A stretch of DNA of 64,000 bases, from the NCBI GenBank assembly GCA_017311315.1, contig CM029669.1, positions 11,212,390 to 11,276,389 of the forward strand, written 5' to 3'. The notes beneath the pieces were generated by a model. That model saw nothing but the letters and a program-made list of their open reading frames with translations, had not been told where the DNA came from and did no database searches. The stretch comes from Dendrocalamus latiflorus. Lineage: Eukaryota; Streptophyta; Magnoliopsida; Poales; Poaceae. Below, in pieces: positions 23,617 to 36,943 of this stretch (positions are counted from its first letter, which is position 1; every line of letters starts with the position of its first letter). A program made the translations under genes and the position numbers.

Positions 23617-23806
23617 CAGCATATACCTACAATCAAACTATCATAAAAAAGACAATTACAATTCGAATTTTTGTTCAAACTTATTTGAACTAGTTAGACT
23701 TGACATCCAAGAAATTTAAAAAAAATTTGCACACGATACATACCTATTTTAGACTATGGTGCCCAAGTACCAAGGAGCACTCGTTATTTTTACACCAAGG
23801 AGCACT

Positions 23807-23808
<2 letters not shown>

Positions 23809-23894
<86 letters not shown>
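23809..23894. repeat. (TA)43 microsatellite
   Basis: Uninterrupted TA dinucleotides over 86 bp. Just upstream, CCAAGGAGCACTC occurs twice (about 23770 and 23796), a remnant of a further small repeat. Confidence 0.97.
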
Positions 23895-23896
<2 letters not shown>

Positions 23897-24271
23897 AAAA
23901 ATACCTTTTACACCCGGGTGTAATTACACCCACCTCTAATATACCACCTAAACAAACTTGAAATACTCCTTTATCACTTTAGCTATTTTTGTATACTAAT
24001 TATAAGATACTCCAATGTGAACCACACGAAAAACTTGTAAAGGAGTTCATAGTTTTTAGCATATTTTGTAAATACCTTCATATGCGCGCATAAAAAGGAG
24101 TATATCAAAAAAATGTACATACCACCTCTGAAAAATTATTCATACCACTTAGATGGTCTTAAATACTCGTATACTACACGTACATACCCTCCGTTACGCG
24201 AGATACTCCCTACATTGTGAGATACGATATAGGGTGTAATTACACCCGGGTGTAGAAAAGAGGCTTCCTAT
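23893..24271. mobile_element. MITE with ACACCCGGGTGTAATTACACCC termini
   Basis: The left end reads TAGGAAAAATACCTTTTACA then CCCGGGTGTAATTACACCC. The right end, reversed, reads TAGGAAGCCTCTTTTCTACA then the same CCCGGGTGTAATTACACCC. Each arm also contains the self-complementary CACCCGGGTG. There is no coding sequence. It abuts the TA array. Confidence 0.75.
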
Positions 24272-24347
24272 ATATATAGGTTGAACAAATGCAGGCTTGC
24301 GGTTCTTTATTTGCAGAAATCTATATTTGAAATAGAATATATTGTAT

Positions 24348-26078
24348 TGTTTGTAATTTGAATTTGGTCGGGTCTGACCACTATTGGTCTTTTCAACTGC
24401 TTGAAGGATTAATCGGATAGTATGATTGGGATCATCTTTGTATCCATGATGGATTCTACACCGACTGGAGTCAGACGTGGCTACTCGAGGTGCTTCTGAC
24501 TACAACTTTACACCATTATTTTTGAGACTCTTCGAGCAGGGTGCTATTTTCGTCTCCGCGAAGGTTACTATTCCTATTTTTTATAGATTTCTGTTTCATT
24601 GCCGACTATAACTCTGTTCCTTCTCCATTTGGGACTCTGTTCCCTAGCCTATATATGTACCCCCTGTAGTCGCGTACAATTGAGATGCGCCGAAGTTCCC
24701 CATGCTTATAACTTCTACTCATACATTGAATTCTGCCTTCATGCGTCTGTGGTCTTGATAATGTGAACAGAATTCTCCCCATTCCCGCAAGGGTTTTTCA
24801 CATTAAGTCTTTGTCTTGTGTTCTTGATTGTTTTTCATTGTTTCATGCTTTGCCTTGTCGATTTCATAACAAATAGTATCAGAGCTCGAAGTTTGAGTTT
24901 AAAGCCACTGCCCCCAAGAGGAGAGATTCATGGGGCGCCTGTTTGCAGCATCAAGAGTGGCATCAAGGAGGTTATTGTTCTCAGGTATTTGACTCACCTC
25001 AACTCCGTTCTACATCTCGACTCTGACTTGGCTCCAACCTGCATCATGCCGAGTGTCAATTGGCACTCTACCTCGATGACTATTCCAGTACTAGATTCGC
25101 CAATATTATTGCCCATGACACCCAGCGCTATGGCATGGCATCGTATTGCGCTATGTCTATCAATAATCTTCTACTTCAATCAATCATTATCTTTCATCAA
25201 GAAGCAGTGTCGTCAGCTCTGCATGTCTTTGTTGGAGGTGGAGTTCATTGTAATTCATGTCGTTGTGCCTATTATGGATAACATCCATATGGGATTACTC
25301 ATTGGAGATTTCATCGTGATCTATTGTATACTATAGGTTACTGTGGCAAGATCCACATATATAGAGTCTAAGGTGGAGTTACAGGTTTTCAATATATTTT
25401 GGGCTACACTTGATCGAGGAGACTTTAAAGAAAAAATATTTCAGTTGTGAGGATAATTGAATTTGGTATTTCATTCACCGTTTGGATATGTTATAATTTG
25501 GATTGTTTGCGTGACCATTATGGAGGAGTTTATTGTATTCTTTTCGATACAAAAGGAATTTGGTTCAAGGTGGAAATTGTTGTATTTTGTGATCTAAATT
25601 TAGTCAGGTTCAACCACTTTAAGACAGGTCCAACCACTGCTAGTCTTTCCGTCCGCTTGAAGGACTGGTCGGAGATTAGGATTGGGATCATCTTTGTGTT
25701 CATGATAGACTCTGCACTACGAGGCACTTCCAACTACAACTCAACACCATTATCTTTTGAGGCTCCAAGCGGAGTACTGTTCTCGTCACTAAAATAGTTA
25801 TTATTTCTATTTCTGATAGGTCTCTATTTCGTTGTCGACTAGGACTCTGTTCTTTCTCCATACGAGACTCTGTTCCCTGGTCCATATATGTACCCCTGTA
25901 GTCATGCATGGTTGAGACACGCCAAAGTTCCCCCATGCTTGTGAAGTCTTCTCATAAAGTGAATTCCACCTTCATGCGTCCATGATTTTTCCCACACGGG
26001 TTTTTCATGTTAAATCTTTGTCTGTTGTTTTTTACTATTCTTCATTGTTTTGTACTTTGCCTTGTCGATTTCATAACA
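24348..26078 (+). mobile_element. Non-autonomous LTR element with minimal interior
   Basis: Two directly repeated segments, about 24348-24871 and 25578-26078, share long tracts (GATTGGGATCATCTTTGT, GACTCTGTTCCCT, CTTTGCCTTGTCGATTTC) and both end TTTCATAACA. The first is followed by a tRNA-iMet-type primer-binding site AGTATCAGAGCT at 24875. The second is preceded by a purine tract AAGGTGGAAAT. The roughly 0.7-kb interior has no retroviral domain; its 172-codon ORF at 24818-25336 overlaps the LTR and resembles nothing I know. The layout fits a small LARD- or TRIM-like element or a Ty1/copia deletion derivative. No matching 5-bp duplication is seen, and the LTRs are well diverged. Confidence 0.7.
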
Positions 26079-26158
26079 TAATACATAGAAAGCCTGAGAC
26101 TTACATTTTTAACTAAACTTTGTTTTTAAAGAGTGTAGGAGTATACAATAATAAGAAT

Positions 26159-27279
26159 TTTTTGTACGAATAATCCATTTTTTATTCGAAATTACAGAAA
26201 TATACCCGCGGAATTTTTTTTACAAAAATAGGCTCCAGTCGCCCTCCCATCTTTCGCCCAACCAGGCGGCGACATGACTGCAGTTTGGTAACGGTTGGGC
26301 GAGTTATTGCTGTCGCCCGGACGTTGGGCGACTGGCATGTAGTCGCCGCACGGTTGGGCAACAGCTTTCCAGTCGCCCAACGTGCGGGCGACAGGGGGGT
26401 TAAAAGCAGCGGCCGCAGCCGAGCGTGCTGCTGCTCATTTGCATCCTCCATCGATCGGCAACGCGAGAGAAAGAAGAGAAAGAAGAGAAAGAAGAGAAGA
26501 GGAGGAAGGAGGGGAAGAAGAAGAGAAGGAGGGGAGAAGAGGAGAGCGCGAGATCTTCAGATTTAGGTTTTCTTCGAATTTTTTTTAGTATATTACATTT
26601 GTAGTATATTTGTATGCAATGTTAGTGGTAGTAAAAATGGTAAATATAGAAACTTTAGTATAAAATTTTTAGTATAGAAATTTTATTATGGAAATTTTTA
26701 GTATAGAAATTTTTAGTATAGGAATATTAGTATAGAAATTTTTAGTATAGGAATTTTAGTATAGAAATTTTTAGTATAGGAATTTTAGTATAGAAATTTT
26801 TAGTATAGGAATTTTAGTATAGCAATTTTTAGTATAGAAATTTTTAGTATAGAAATTTAGTATAGAAATTTTTAGTATAGGAATTTTAGTATAGAAATTT
26901 TTAGAATAGGAATTTTAGTATAGCAATTTTTAGTATAGAAATTTTTAGTATAGGAATTTTAGTATAGAAATTTTTAGTATAGGAATTTATAGTATAGGAA
27001 TATTAGTATAGAAATTTTAGTATAGGAATTTTAGTATAGAAATTTTTAGTATAGGAATATTAGTATACAAATTTTTAGTATAGGAATATTAGTATAGGAA
27101 TTTTAGTATAGAAATTTTTAGTATAGGAATTTTAGTATAAACATTTTTAGTATAGGAATTGTGTCGACCCCAGGTTGGGCGAAAGCCCCCATTGGGCGAC
27201 TGGAGCCTATTTTGTAAAAAAAATTTACGCTGGTATATTTCTGTAATTTCGAATAAAAAATGAATTATTCGTACAAAAA
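26159..27279. mobile_element. TIR element with GTCGCCC motifs and internal tandem array
   Basis: The left and right ends are inverted copies over about 85 bp. The shared arm runs TTTTTGTACGAATAAT, CATTTTTTATTCGAAATTAC, AGAAATATACC, then AAAATAGGCTCCAGTCGCC. Inside the left arm, GTCGCCC/GGGCGAC motifs recur. A short GC-rich stretch (26400-26560) follows, then the AT-rich array at 26600-27160. No transposase is present. I could not identify a target duplication, so the superfamily stays open; Mutator-like is a guess. Confidence 0.65.
26600..27160. repeat. AT-rich tandem array of TTTAGTATAGAAAT type
   Basis: AATTTTTAGTATAGG and AATTTTAGTATAGAA half-units alternate, giving a period near 29 bp with about 19 copies and a few substitutions. 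It fills the interior of the surrounding inverted-repeat element. Confidence 0.85.
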
Positions 27280-27289
27280 TTTCCAGTAA

Positions 27290-30200
27290 TAATCATAGCA
27301 AAGGTTTCATCCACCTTTTAGAAAGCATGGTTCTATCCATCATATGTTTTTTATTTCTAGGGTTCTATCCACACAGGGAAAATCAAAGTTAGGGTTTTAT
27401 CCACCCATCTTGTTTTTCATCCCAACCATAAAGATTTTTTGTAAAATAGACACTAAATCGAGTAAGTTTCCACATCCACCCTTGACCGTGGGCACGATGT
27501 TCGAATAATTTTCACATTGCAAGGGTCGCACACTTTCCACAAAAGAGATGCTCAACCTATTCTGCTGCCACGCTACCATTGGTGTGAAGCTCAGAAGATC
27601 ATCACAAGGCCTTTATAATGCATCTTCCCAATGTGGTTACACTCGCTAAGGTTTCTACTGCTTGGGGTTCTATTCGCCCACTCTAGAAGCTCCCTCTTGT
27701 GCCGCACATTAATGCCTCTATCTAGCACGCTTGCTCATGTTCCACTGGATGGCACATCCAGCACTCGGTCGATGCAAATTAATTGGCTAGGTCGTATCCA
27801 TTATAAACCTGTGGTTACACTATTTTACCTCAGAAGTTATTACAAGATTCAGTCTTTAAGATTACCTGGACGGTCTGGTACATACCAAGCTCTCGTGCTC
27901 TATCCACACAAACCCAACTTACTATCCACCCGGGAATGAAGCAAGTTTAGAGTTTTGGATTCCAAAAATATCCTTTCTAAGTTTAAAATGCCAGCCATTT
28001 CTATCCAATGGCTACCCAAAACTAAGTTTTCATGTTTTAAATAATGTCTGGGCAAAAATGCCTACACATATCTAAGTGAGGCTAAGTATAGCGTTTAGAT
28101 ACAGACTTATCAACTACTATGTATACCATTAATTCTAGAGTGACAAGGGATTATGTCCAAAGACAAGGAATGAAATTTAATAATACAAGTAAAATTAAGG
28201 CATTAACTACAATCTAGTGACAATACAATTTTAATCCAAGTAAGAGATGCAAGTTGATAGTTTAAAGTAAGATACTTCGCCTTAAAAAAGTAGGTGCAAT
28301 ATGATCAAAGTAATGACTTGCTTTGCTCAATTTACTACGGGGCTTATTCTTGCTCAAACTCTTAGTCTTTGTTTTTTTATCTGGATCCTGATCTTGCTTG
28401 AACTATTGCATTTTTGATACTCTAAATTCTAATTACATAATAAAGGATCGAAACGCAAATAAATCCAAAGGCAATCAACTAAATTCAAAAGAATACACGC
28501 CAACTCAAATAAACACTAAAATTCAAATAAATCCAAATAAAGTTAATTAAATTCTATCATGACTAATTGGTGACAAGAGACAGGGTTTTAGAGAGTACAG
28601 ATGTTGATGGGGTCAAACAAGTTTGAGCAAGAGGGAAAAGGCATGAAGGAAATCTACCAGGAAGAGCATAAAGGAGGGATTAAGGAGGGTAAATGAATAT
28701 TCATGGAAGTATTACACTCTGGATTCAAAAGCAGTTAGATAGAGTTTACCGGTGAATACTATCACTCAAACCTAAATCAATTATTTCTTTATTATTTTCT
28801 ATTTGTTAAAGAAGTTTCATGAGTTATGTGACCCATGGACTGATACGGGGGTCTACATGGTGCATTGGGCAGCATTTATCAAATATTATTATTTAAGGAT
28901 TACGACACAGGTTCTACCTTCTATAGGTATAATTTTAACTAAGCAGATTAATCTTAGATTTCACATTGCTAGGAGTCTCATGACATATTTACTATTTGAG
29001 GTTCAGATTCCAATTAATTGAATGATTATTTCAATAATTAATTAAAATATGGGGTCGGTTATTTAATTAATTGCTATAATATCCTTATACTAGAGACACA
29101 CCTAAGCGGCTGACAAGTTATACCACTAATTGCTAATTAACCTTTAGTTAGGTCACTAATTATGCATAAACACTAGTTGATAATTAATTAATTAATTAAT
29201 CCTAGGATTTTAACTTTTGATTAATCTGTGTGCTAAGTGACAGTCCTAAAACTCTAAGCCTTAATCAATGCATAACCACTTAGCAAATAACTTTTAATAG
29301 CAAGCTACTGATGTGAAGGTCTATATGCAAGTGACTAATGTTCTGTGGCCGAAACTACATGAGGAACTAATTTGTAACCTATGGTTAATCTTAACTTGTT
29401 TCCTAGTAAATTTGAATGAACTCCAAATGTCATTATTTCACTCTTGTTAGAAAGATCTTGAATTTACATGAATTTAGAAATAAGTTTCACTCTATTTAGA
29501 TTTAAAACGAGTGAGAACAAGCCGATCAAAGTTTAAATTAGGACAAAAATCCTAAAATAAACAGAGGAGAGAGAGGGTGTTTCTTATTGATAGCTAGTTC
29601 CTGTAGTTTTAGTTTATTTTTTATTTATTTTCTTACCAGAAAAGATAACAATGACTGATAGGTGGGGCCACAACGGATTTTATTTTCTTTTTGATTTATT
29701 TTTCTTAAGAAATGTCATGAGTGACTCATAGGTGGGGCCAGCACTATTGGACTTGCTCTCTCTTTCTTCTTTCTGCTAAAATAAAGCATTAATACTGTCG
29801 ATGGTGCCATGCATGGTGCCAGCGAGCTAAGCGATGGTGGCGGTTGGTGACCTAAAAATGGGTTGCCTAGACCCTAACGCATATATGCGAAGCGACGGTG
29901 TGATGAGAGGTGACCTTGGGCAGTGGCACGACTACACATGATGGTGGGGATGGCTCGGCCATCACAACAACTAGGCCAATAGTGGCTGATCGAGCAAATG
30001 AAGGACACATTGAGCATCTAGCGGCAAGGGGAACTACTAGTGTGGTCAAAGCGGCCAGGGATGAACCGAGGATGGCTGTCAATGATGACCCAAGGAGATG
30101 CTGTGATCTTCAACAGCGACAGTGATCTGGAGAGGGAAATGGCCAATGTCTTCACTGGGATAGCTAGAGGGAGGTGAGGAGATGGTCCAGGGGCAAGGGA

Positions 30201-30780
30201 TCATACCAAGACACACTGAAGAAGAACTGGTGGTGTGAGCGATGGCCAGATTGGGGACGAAGGCCATGACGGTAAGCTCCTACAGTCAGCACAAGAAATC
30301 GGGTGAGGGGAAAGCTAGAGGAGGGCCTAGAACAAGATGTGATGTGGGCAAGAAGTGGAGTGGCTTACCGGGGGAGAAGGTGGCACACGGTGGAACTACG
30401 GTCGGTGAAGCTCAAGCTTTGCTCGAAGCTCTGGAGGTAAGGGCGAGGCAAGGAATGAAGAAGAGTGCAAGGCAACGTTGCAGGGTTCGGTTGACTTAAA
30501 TAGAGGGCGGAGTGGTGCGGCATTGTGGTGTGGCAGTGCCAAGCAAGGCACGAGCAATGTTGTGCTGTGTGAGTTAGAGGAAGTAGCAGAGCACGCGTGG
30601 TGGTGTTGGGTAGGGGCACAGTCTCTAGATAAGTTCTCACATGTCACAACAAGCAAGCACCTAAAGATTCAAGACCAGAACCCTACGAACAAGATATCAC
30701 TAGAAGAGCTCCAAATCGAAACAAAACAGGCGACCTTGAAAATCTGGCTATAACTAGTCCCTAAATGGATAGAATATGAT
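27290..30780 (-). mobile_element. Fragment of a long chromovirus-type LTR
   Basis: Phrases such as CACCCTTGACCGTGGGCACG (27477) and TCTCGTGCTCTATCCACAC, and the GATCAAAGTA / TGACTTGC block near 28300, recur in the same order at 56100-57010, within the LTR that ends at 60101. The segment is therefore a diverged LTR of the same or a sister family in the same orientation. Neither terminus nor any internal coding region is visible. A GC-richer stretch at 29800-30640 takes the place of the GC-rich part of the other LTR. Small ORFs there are not gene-like. Confidence 0.55.
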
Positions 30781-32265
30781 CCTCCTGAGATATCTCTATC
30801 ACTTACGCATTATTGGAACCCAGCAAGATCAACAGAGAAGGAGAGAGGGCAAAACACCAACCAAACAAGTGCAAAATCAACAAAAGTGAGAACACACCAT
30901 GTAGGATAAACACGATTGACCCATTGCAACTTTTAAATAAAGGTTTTATAATTACTCCACCATGAAGGATAGGGATCTCATAAGAGCACTCACCAAAAAC
31001 TTCCACACAAGGATGTCTGTTTCATAAATCCTAATGAATGGATGGTTGGTTCTCTTCCCTTTGCCTCATGCCTCCTACCCATCTCACTCATATATAGATG
31101 AAGCAACTAGTCAACATCTAACCCTAATGTATACTATCTATTAGCACAACCGGGGAATCCGTTAACCCCACACGTACTGGGTTTTACACTCACATATGAC
31201 TTATGCACGCTTCTCAAAGTGCATAAGCTCAAACCTGCTAAGTAGTAGCTTTCTATCCACTTGGCCTCCTCAGCATCTTCTTGACCTAAACCACTTTCCC
31301 AATACCCTCCAAGTACCACGGTTTTGGTCCCATCATTGTTTCTAGTATTTTGGCTTTCCTACTAAAGCACCATCACTTTGATTGTGGACCTCACATCTTC
31401 TTTAAGCCTAGTCCATAGTTATCTCCTCCTTTGTTAGCAATCCACATGCCTGCAACGTATATGCTCACCAATGGCTCACTCATCAGCAAGTATCCCCATG
31501 TTGCATTGACCATACCATTCGATGAATCATTGCTCGAACCTTCTCTTCAACATCTCTTGTCTTCTCTATACCATGTCTGAGCTCAACCATTCCACCTGAC
31601 TTTCTTGATCGTATCTCAGGTCATCTCTAAGCCTAGTCATGGTCCATGCTGTTGACCATGGTTGCCTCTAAGCTTTCTTGAACATCTAAAAATGAAGAAA
31701 TTATTTTTAGGCATACTTCTTTACAACTTGACTCACATTACTTCAAACATACTTCATACATCATGAATGCAATGACCAAGGACTCCAAAATTCAACCAAT
31801 GACCAATTTCCATAAATATCCAAAACCTCTCGTATGCCTTCTGACAAAACCGGTCTAACCGCCATTGAGCGGTCAATCGGACTGTGCCAATCAATCCAGG
31901 CAAACCCCGGTAATAGGGGAGCTGGTCTAACCGCTGGACCAACCCTGGTTGGACTGCCACCCATTGGCCGGTCGGACTGTTTAACTTTTCTCTCACGCAC
32001 ACAAGCGAGCACCTCTAGAAAAAAAACTAGTTGCCAACTAAAAACCGGTCACATCGCACTAATGGTCCAACTGCCTCCAAAATCTAGTCACACCGAACTT
32101 GCGATCAGATCACTACCCCGGTTGATCAGACCGCTCTAGGCTGACAACAAATCTGAAAACTTGCAAACTTTCGTGAATATAAATTTCAACTCAACATGAT
32201 TGCTAATTGTTCAACACAAATGAATTATGAACATTCTCAACATGGCTCTACAAAATCCCTTGTAA
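30781..32265. mobile_element. Probable Ty1/copia LTR relic with CGGTC palindromes
   Basis: This non-coding stretch has a TATATATAG box at 31092 and a cluster of ACCGGTCTAACCGC, GCGGTCAATCGG and GGCCGGTCGGAC motifs at 31845-32130. Such near-palindromic GGT/ACC repeats are a hallmark of grass Sirevirus LTRs. I see neither end clearly and no coding region, so the family call rests on the motif cluster and is tentative. Confidence 0.4.
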
Positions 32266-32424
32266 CCTCCTAGAGCTCTTCTGTTTTGTACACCAATGTA
32301 ATCTCCTGTTTTCAGTTTCAGTACAGTCTGTACCCATCATGGTAGCTTCCGGCTATACATACATGATCGCAGGCCGTACGTGTTTGCCACCATAAACTGA
32401 TTTTTCATCTACTTCTACATGATA
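32266..32424 (+). mobile_element. 3' end of a copia-type LTR with primer-binding site
   Basis: The sequence runs from GTAACCTCCTAGAGC through ATGTAATCTCCTG to CTACTTCTACA, followed by TGATATCAGAGCC (about 32419-32431). The last is a variant of the tRNA-iMet primer-binding site, which places an LTR end here on +. No gag or pol follows, so only a scrap remains. Confidence 0.5.
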
Positions 32425-33566
32425 TCAGAGCCTCCCTTCAGTGCCAGCCACCCTACTGAGCCCCCCTGTCCCTACCGTACAACACCCCACCTACCAAGTT
32501 TCCACTACTCGGTAGGAGATGGCATGTCCTGCCGAGCCACGGGTGCTCAGTAGACCATGGGCCCAGCCACCTCCCATGCGTGCTCTCCCAGCCGAGCTCG
32601 CCTCGCCTGCTACACCACCTAAGTTCTGCCGAGCTGTGGTGATGCAACATGTGACAGGTATTGCCTAGTGTCAGCATTAACCAGGGGCCATGTACCGGTT
32701 GCCCATGAGTTGCTCCGACGTGCTGTGCCCAGCTCCTCATACGATGTGCACGGCTTGCTGTGTCATAGGATCATTCTCACGGCGATGGTGGCATCGTCAT
32801 GGTAGGCGGCGTCCACCCTTGGAGATAAAGTACTGGAAGTTGAATCGTCAGCCGGCGGGGTTGGCTGGAGGTGACCAAGAGAGAGCGGATCGAGCAAGGT
32901 ATTCTCGCTCATTTTCACGGAGCAATTACCAGAGGATACAATATCTTGCATACTTGGTCATTTCATGTCGTGGCTTTCTCAATTTTATCTCCTCTCTAAT
33001 CTTTGTACGAAGTACAAAAACACACAAACAGGGAGTTCCATCTAAAGCATGAGCAGATAACCTCCCTTCCATCAACAGTAACCACAGGTAGCTTGGCCCA
33101 ATTATTTTCGGCTACAAAAAAATCATCCCACTTATTTGTTCAAATGAAACCATTAGTTATAAGCCACAGGCGGAAAGGATCTAAGCCTATTTTCCCTTCT
33201 CATTCCGTAGTCAAAATATAAACGGCAAATCGACAATGTGGCTCAGATGCATTGCAAATGAGAAAATTAAGTATTGGACGGGCTAATGGGTACTGATTAC
33301 AGCATAGATTCGACACATTGGAGGGGTAGAAATAAATATGAGTGCACAAATCATTCCAGCATAAACTCTTCTCTAGCACAGCACTTTTCAGGATGTGCCG
33401 AATGGACAGAGTAACCAACACGCAAGAAAGTTAGAAGCACCCAACATTCATTGTTTTACAAAATGGTCAGGGGGCGCACATATCAGTACATCTTCAGATA
33501 CTTCCCCGTTCTTCAGCATGCATTTCGACAACCAGGAGTGCAGAGACCAGTAACTCAGGGGCTCTT
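32425..33566. other. Intergenic region downstream of the histone deacetylase
   Basis: The GC-rich first 400 bp may be leftover leader sequence of the copia scrap. The rest includes the 3' untranslated region of the deacetylase, probably ending somewhere in 33200-33450. No other gene is recognisable on either strand. Confidence 0.4.
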
Positions 33567-36500
33567 CTACATATCATCGTTTGATTCATCCTGCACCAAC
33601 AGCATTGAACTTTAGAGTTTAGACACCATGATTTTCTGGAAAGAGTGCTAATAATCAGAGATATTTGCCAAGCTAAAGCTACTTTTGAACTCTTGCTATA
33701 TTCTACCACTTTGTCAAGTTAAACTTATTTTGTGAGTCAAAATATTTCAGTTTCACATCATCAACAGAGAGTAGTCATCGCAAGTATAGTATGGAAACCC
33801 AGAATAACTGTACACAAGTTGAATGACAAAATTCTCAGGAGAAGGGCAAACCTTCACAATAGAGTTGGCAGTTAAGTCATTAGTCTCACTTTTCAAGTTG
33901 TCAGGATCCTCTGTATCAGAATCATAGGCTCCTCCGCTCCATAATCTGCTGCGCTGAGGTGGTCTCCTGTCCATGTCCTCCTCTTTCTACATAAGCAAAT
34001 TCTCAAATAGGCATACATGACAAAGCAAGAAAGCGAACCAAAATGAGGAATCAGCAATGACAAAAGAGGAACCTCCTCTGGAGCTTCCGGATCTGGTGGT
34101 CTGTCATGGAACTGAGTGCTTGGAACATGTTCTATGGTTGAGAGATGATCCAATATCATGTTCCTGAAGATTTCCATACAACAAGTAGCCATACGACATA
34201 TAAAGGTTAGCCTCTATAGCTAGGAAACGTGCACAACAAGTCGTGCGAAAATGTATGCTAGCCCTAAAGTGCAAGGTGTGAAACAATGGTTTTCAAATGA
34301 TGCAACATTGAGAATTAGAATTACAAAAACATGGGAATGAACTATTGAAAAAATATGCCAATCCATACAGAGGGAGAAAGAAAAATTCTCAAGGTGTGAG
34401 GTTGCTGAGACATTCGACCATTTTATAGCAATAAGAATTAATTGTACAGATGAACAGTATATTTACATAACACAGACACACTTAAGACTTAATTATAAAT
34501 AAAATGCTTAGAAAACACCAAATATCATCATTTGGTGGCACCCTGCACAGAAGATTATGGAACAACTTCCAGCAAAAGAATATGACAATTAGTCATATTA
34601 AAAGAAATACTTACTTTATGTTCTCCAAGTCTTTTGTAGTATTCAGGTTCTCCACACTTCTTGGTTGAATATGAAGATTATAGTCAGGGCCAAAGTACTC
34701 ATAGTAGTCGTTATAAGGCAACTTGTTATCAGGTTCAACTCCAACAGCAACTGCAGTCTGCATTGTAACAACCCCATTCCATCAGAACTGATAAGCACTC
34801 AACCAACAACTTCAATCAGCTGTATTTGAAACAAGAGAGAAAGGTAAGACCTCATAGCACCAGCACCGAGCAACATTTCTAATAGTGTAACCTCCACCTC
34901 CTAAAACCATCATAGGAATATTGAATGACCTAAGGAAACGGAGGCAGTCTGCATGGCCTTTCACAGACAAGTTGAAGCAACCTAACCTGTCTCCAGCCAA
35001 AGAGTCGGCCCCACACTGGAGAACAACTACATCTGGCTGATAAACCTGCATTACTTTTGTAATGATGCATTGGAACAGATCACGGAAAGTGTCATCATCA
35101 ATACCATCACTTAGGGGAACATTTAGAGCATAATGTTTCCCTTCGCCCGCTCCAACATCAGTGATATGTCCAGTACCAGGGAAAAAGTCCCCGTACTTGT
35201 GAAAAGAAACCGTCATGACTCGGTTTGTAGTGAAGAATGCCTCCTCCACACCATCTCCATGGTGGACATCAATGTCTACATATAGCACACGCTGGAACAA
35301 AAGAAGAATGATAGCCATCAGAAATTAGATAATCATAGGACTATAATGTAGTAGCAGCATAAATTGACAGCATCACAGCAGTGCAGTTGCGCTTTAGAAA
35401 GCCAAAGAAAAATGCTGATGTATTCTACACACTAAAGTACTAAGTCTTGACAGGAAATATACACGATAATGCTTGACAAGTACGGAATACATGTATTCCT
35501 GCTTTATTAAAGACAAGAAAACATAACTGTTGATTTGTTTAAAAAACTAAAAAGTATGTTCAACACCTCTTCTATTGCAATAGTACTTTATCTAAAACAG
35601 TTGCCGTGAATGGTAATCCATAATAGCTACAGGAATGGCAAATATTATTTGCAAAAGATGCACAAAGGAATGATGATGTTTCACCAGGCAACAATTTTCT
35701 AAACAGACAACAGTAGTAAGATGGATGCCAGTAATGCACGCAGCAAACTGGATTAATACAGCATCTATAAAAATAATACTGGGCCAATGTACCAACAAAA
35801 AAGCTCAGAAAATAGTCAACAGCTGGTTCCTAATGTCTAAATTCACAAAGCCTCATGCATACAAAAAGAAAGATATTTGCCTGGCAATACAGATGACCAG
35901 CACATCCATCCTGCCAGCAATACCACAAACGCAACAAATTTCATGCATATAAACCCACTAAAATTGGTTTCCATCAGTCCAAGCACATTGATGATATACA
36001 TGCTAGTTCATGCCAAAGAACAAATCCAGCTAATTGATAGAACATTAGAACAAGATCCCAATAAGACCATATTCATTGTTCCTCACATCTATAATACTAC
36101 CCTTTTTTGGCCAAAATTAATGCTGCCAATTTTAAAATCATCAAATCAGTTCATAAAACTCACTGTTAGGATAAGTCATCATATGAACAGCAATGTCATA
36201 CACTCTATGAATGTAGACACTCGTTCAAATTAGCTGCAAAATTGCTAGGAATATGAACACACAGCTCCGATAGCTCTAGACCCTAATAAATCCCAAAATC
36301 GTAGTGTTCAATCTCCTCCGATCACAGAACAGTTACAGAACCAAGTCAAGCATCCCAACAAACTAAGTGTAAAGGTAAAGAGAGCTAATAATATGCATAC
36401 CCGGTGGAACTTGAGGAGCTCGAGGATGGCGAGGACGATGTCGTTGACGTAGCAGAACCCGGAGGCCTCGCCCTTCTTGGCGTGGTGGAGCCCGCCGGCC

Positions 36501-36943
36501 CAGTTCACGGTGATGTCGGCGTCGCCGCGGTTGAGCTTGACGGCGGCGCCGATGCTGCCGCCGGCGGAGGCCTGGCAGAAGGGGAAGAGGCCGTCGAAGA
36601 CAGGGCAGTCCTCGCCGACGTTGAAGCGCTTGACGGCGCGGGGGTCGAGGACGCCCGGGTTGCCGGTGGCGGAGGCGAGAAAGGCGACGTAGTCGTCGGA
36701 GTGGAAGCGGCGGATGTCCGATTCGGAGGCCGGGAAGGGGCGGGAGAGCTCGAGGAGACGGTGGAGGCCGTAGTGGACGACCAGCGAATGCGCCATGCGG
36801 ATGCGGTGGGGCTTCATCGGGTGGCCCTGCCCGTAGTAGTAGTCGCCGATCGAGGGCTCGTAGAAGTAGCTGACGCGGCGGCGGTGGGCGTCCTCACCGC
36901 CCGCCGGCGACGGCAGCGACGCTCCCTCTCCGGACGCCGCCAT
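33567..36943 (-). CDS. RPD3/HDA1-class histone deacetylase (6 exons)
   Basis: This is a zinc-dependent class I (RPD3-type) lysine deacetylase, a nuclear enzyme that removes acetyl groups from histone tails in co-repressor complexes. Exons on minus, all GT-AG, are 36943-36401, 35291-34851, 34757-34615, 34163-34073, 33986-33852 and 33590-33567. They sum to 459 codons (458 aa), close to plant HDA6/HDA19-type proteins. Signatures in order are YYYGQGHPMKPHRIRMAHSL near residue 37, GEDCPVFDGL, the catalytic-pocket GGLHHAKKGEASGFCYVND, the zinc-binding DIDVHHGDGV at the start of exon 2, GADSLAGDRLGCFNLS, and GGGGYTIRNVARCW. The C-terminus is charged and disordered-looking, with RRPPQRSRLWSGGAYDSD, and ends DESNDDM. 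An in-frame ATG 23 codons upstream (37012) would add a Lys/Pro-rich extension. I prefer the MAASGEG start because it precedes the family-conserved region at the usual distance. The closest match I recall is a rice HDA6-like protein, so I give no symbol. Confidence 0.96.

Noticed and set aside
24818..25336. 172-codon ORF inside the short LTR pair
   Set aside because: It starts in the LTR, crosses the primer-binding site and shows no retroviral or host domain.
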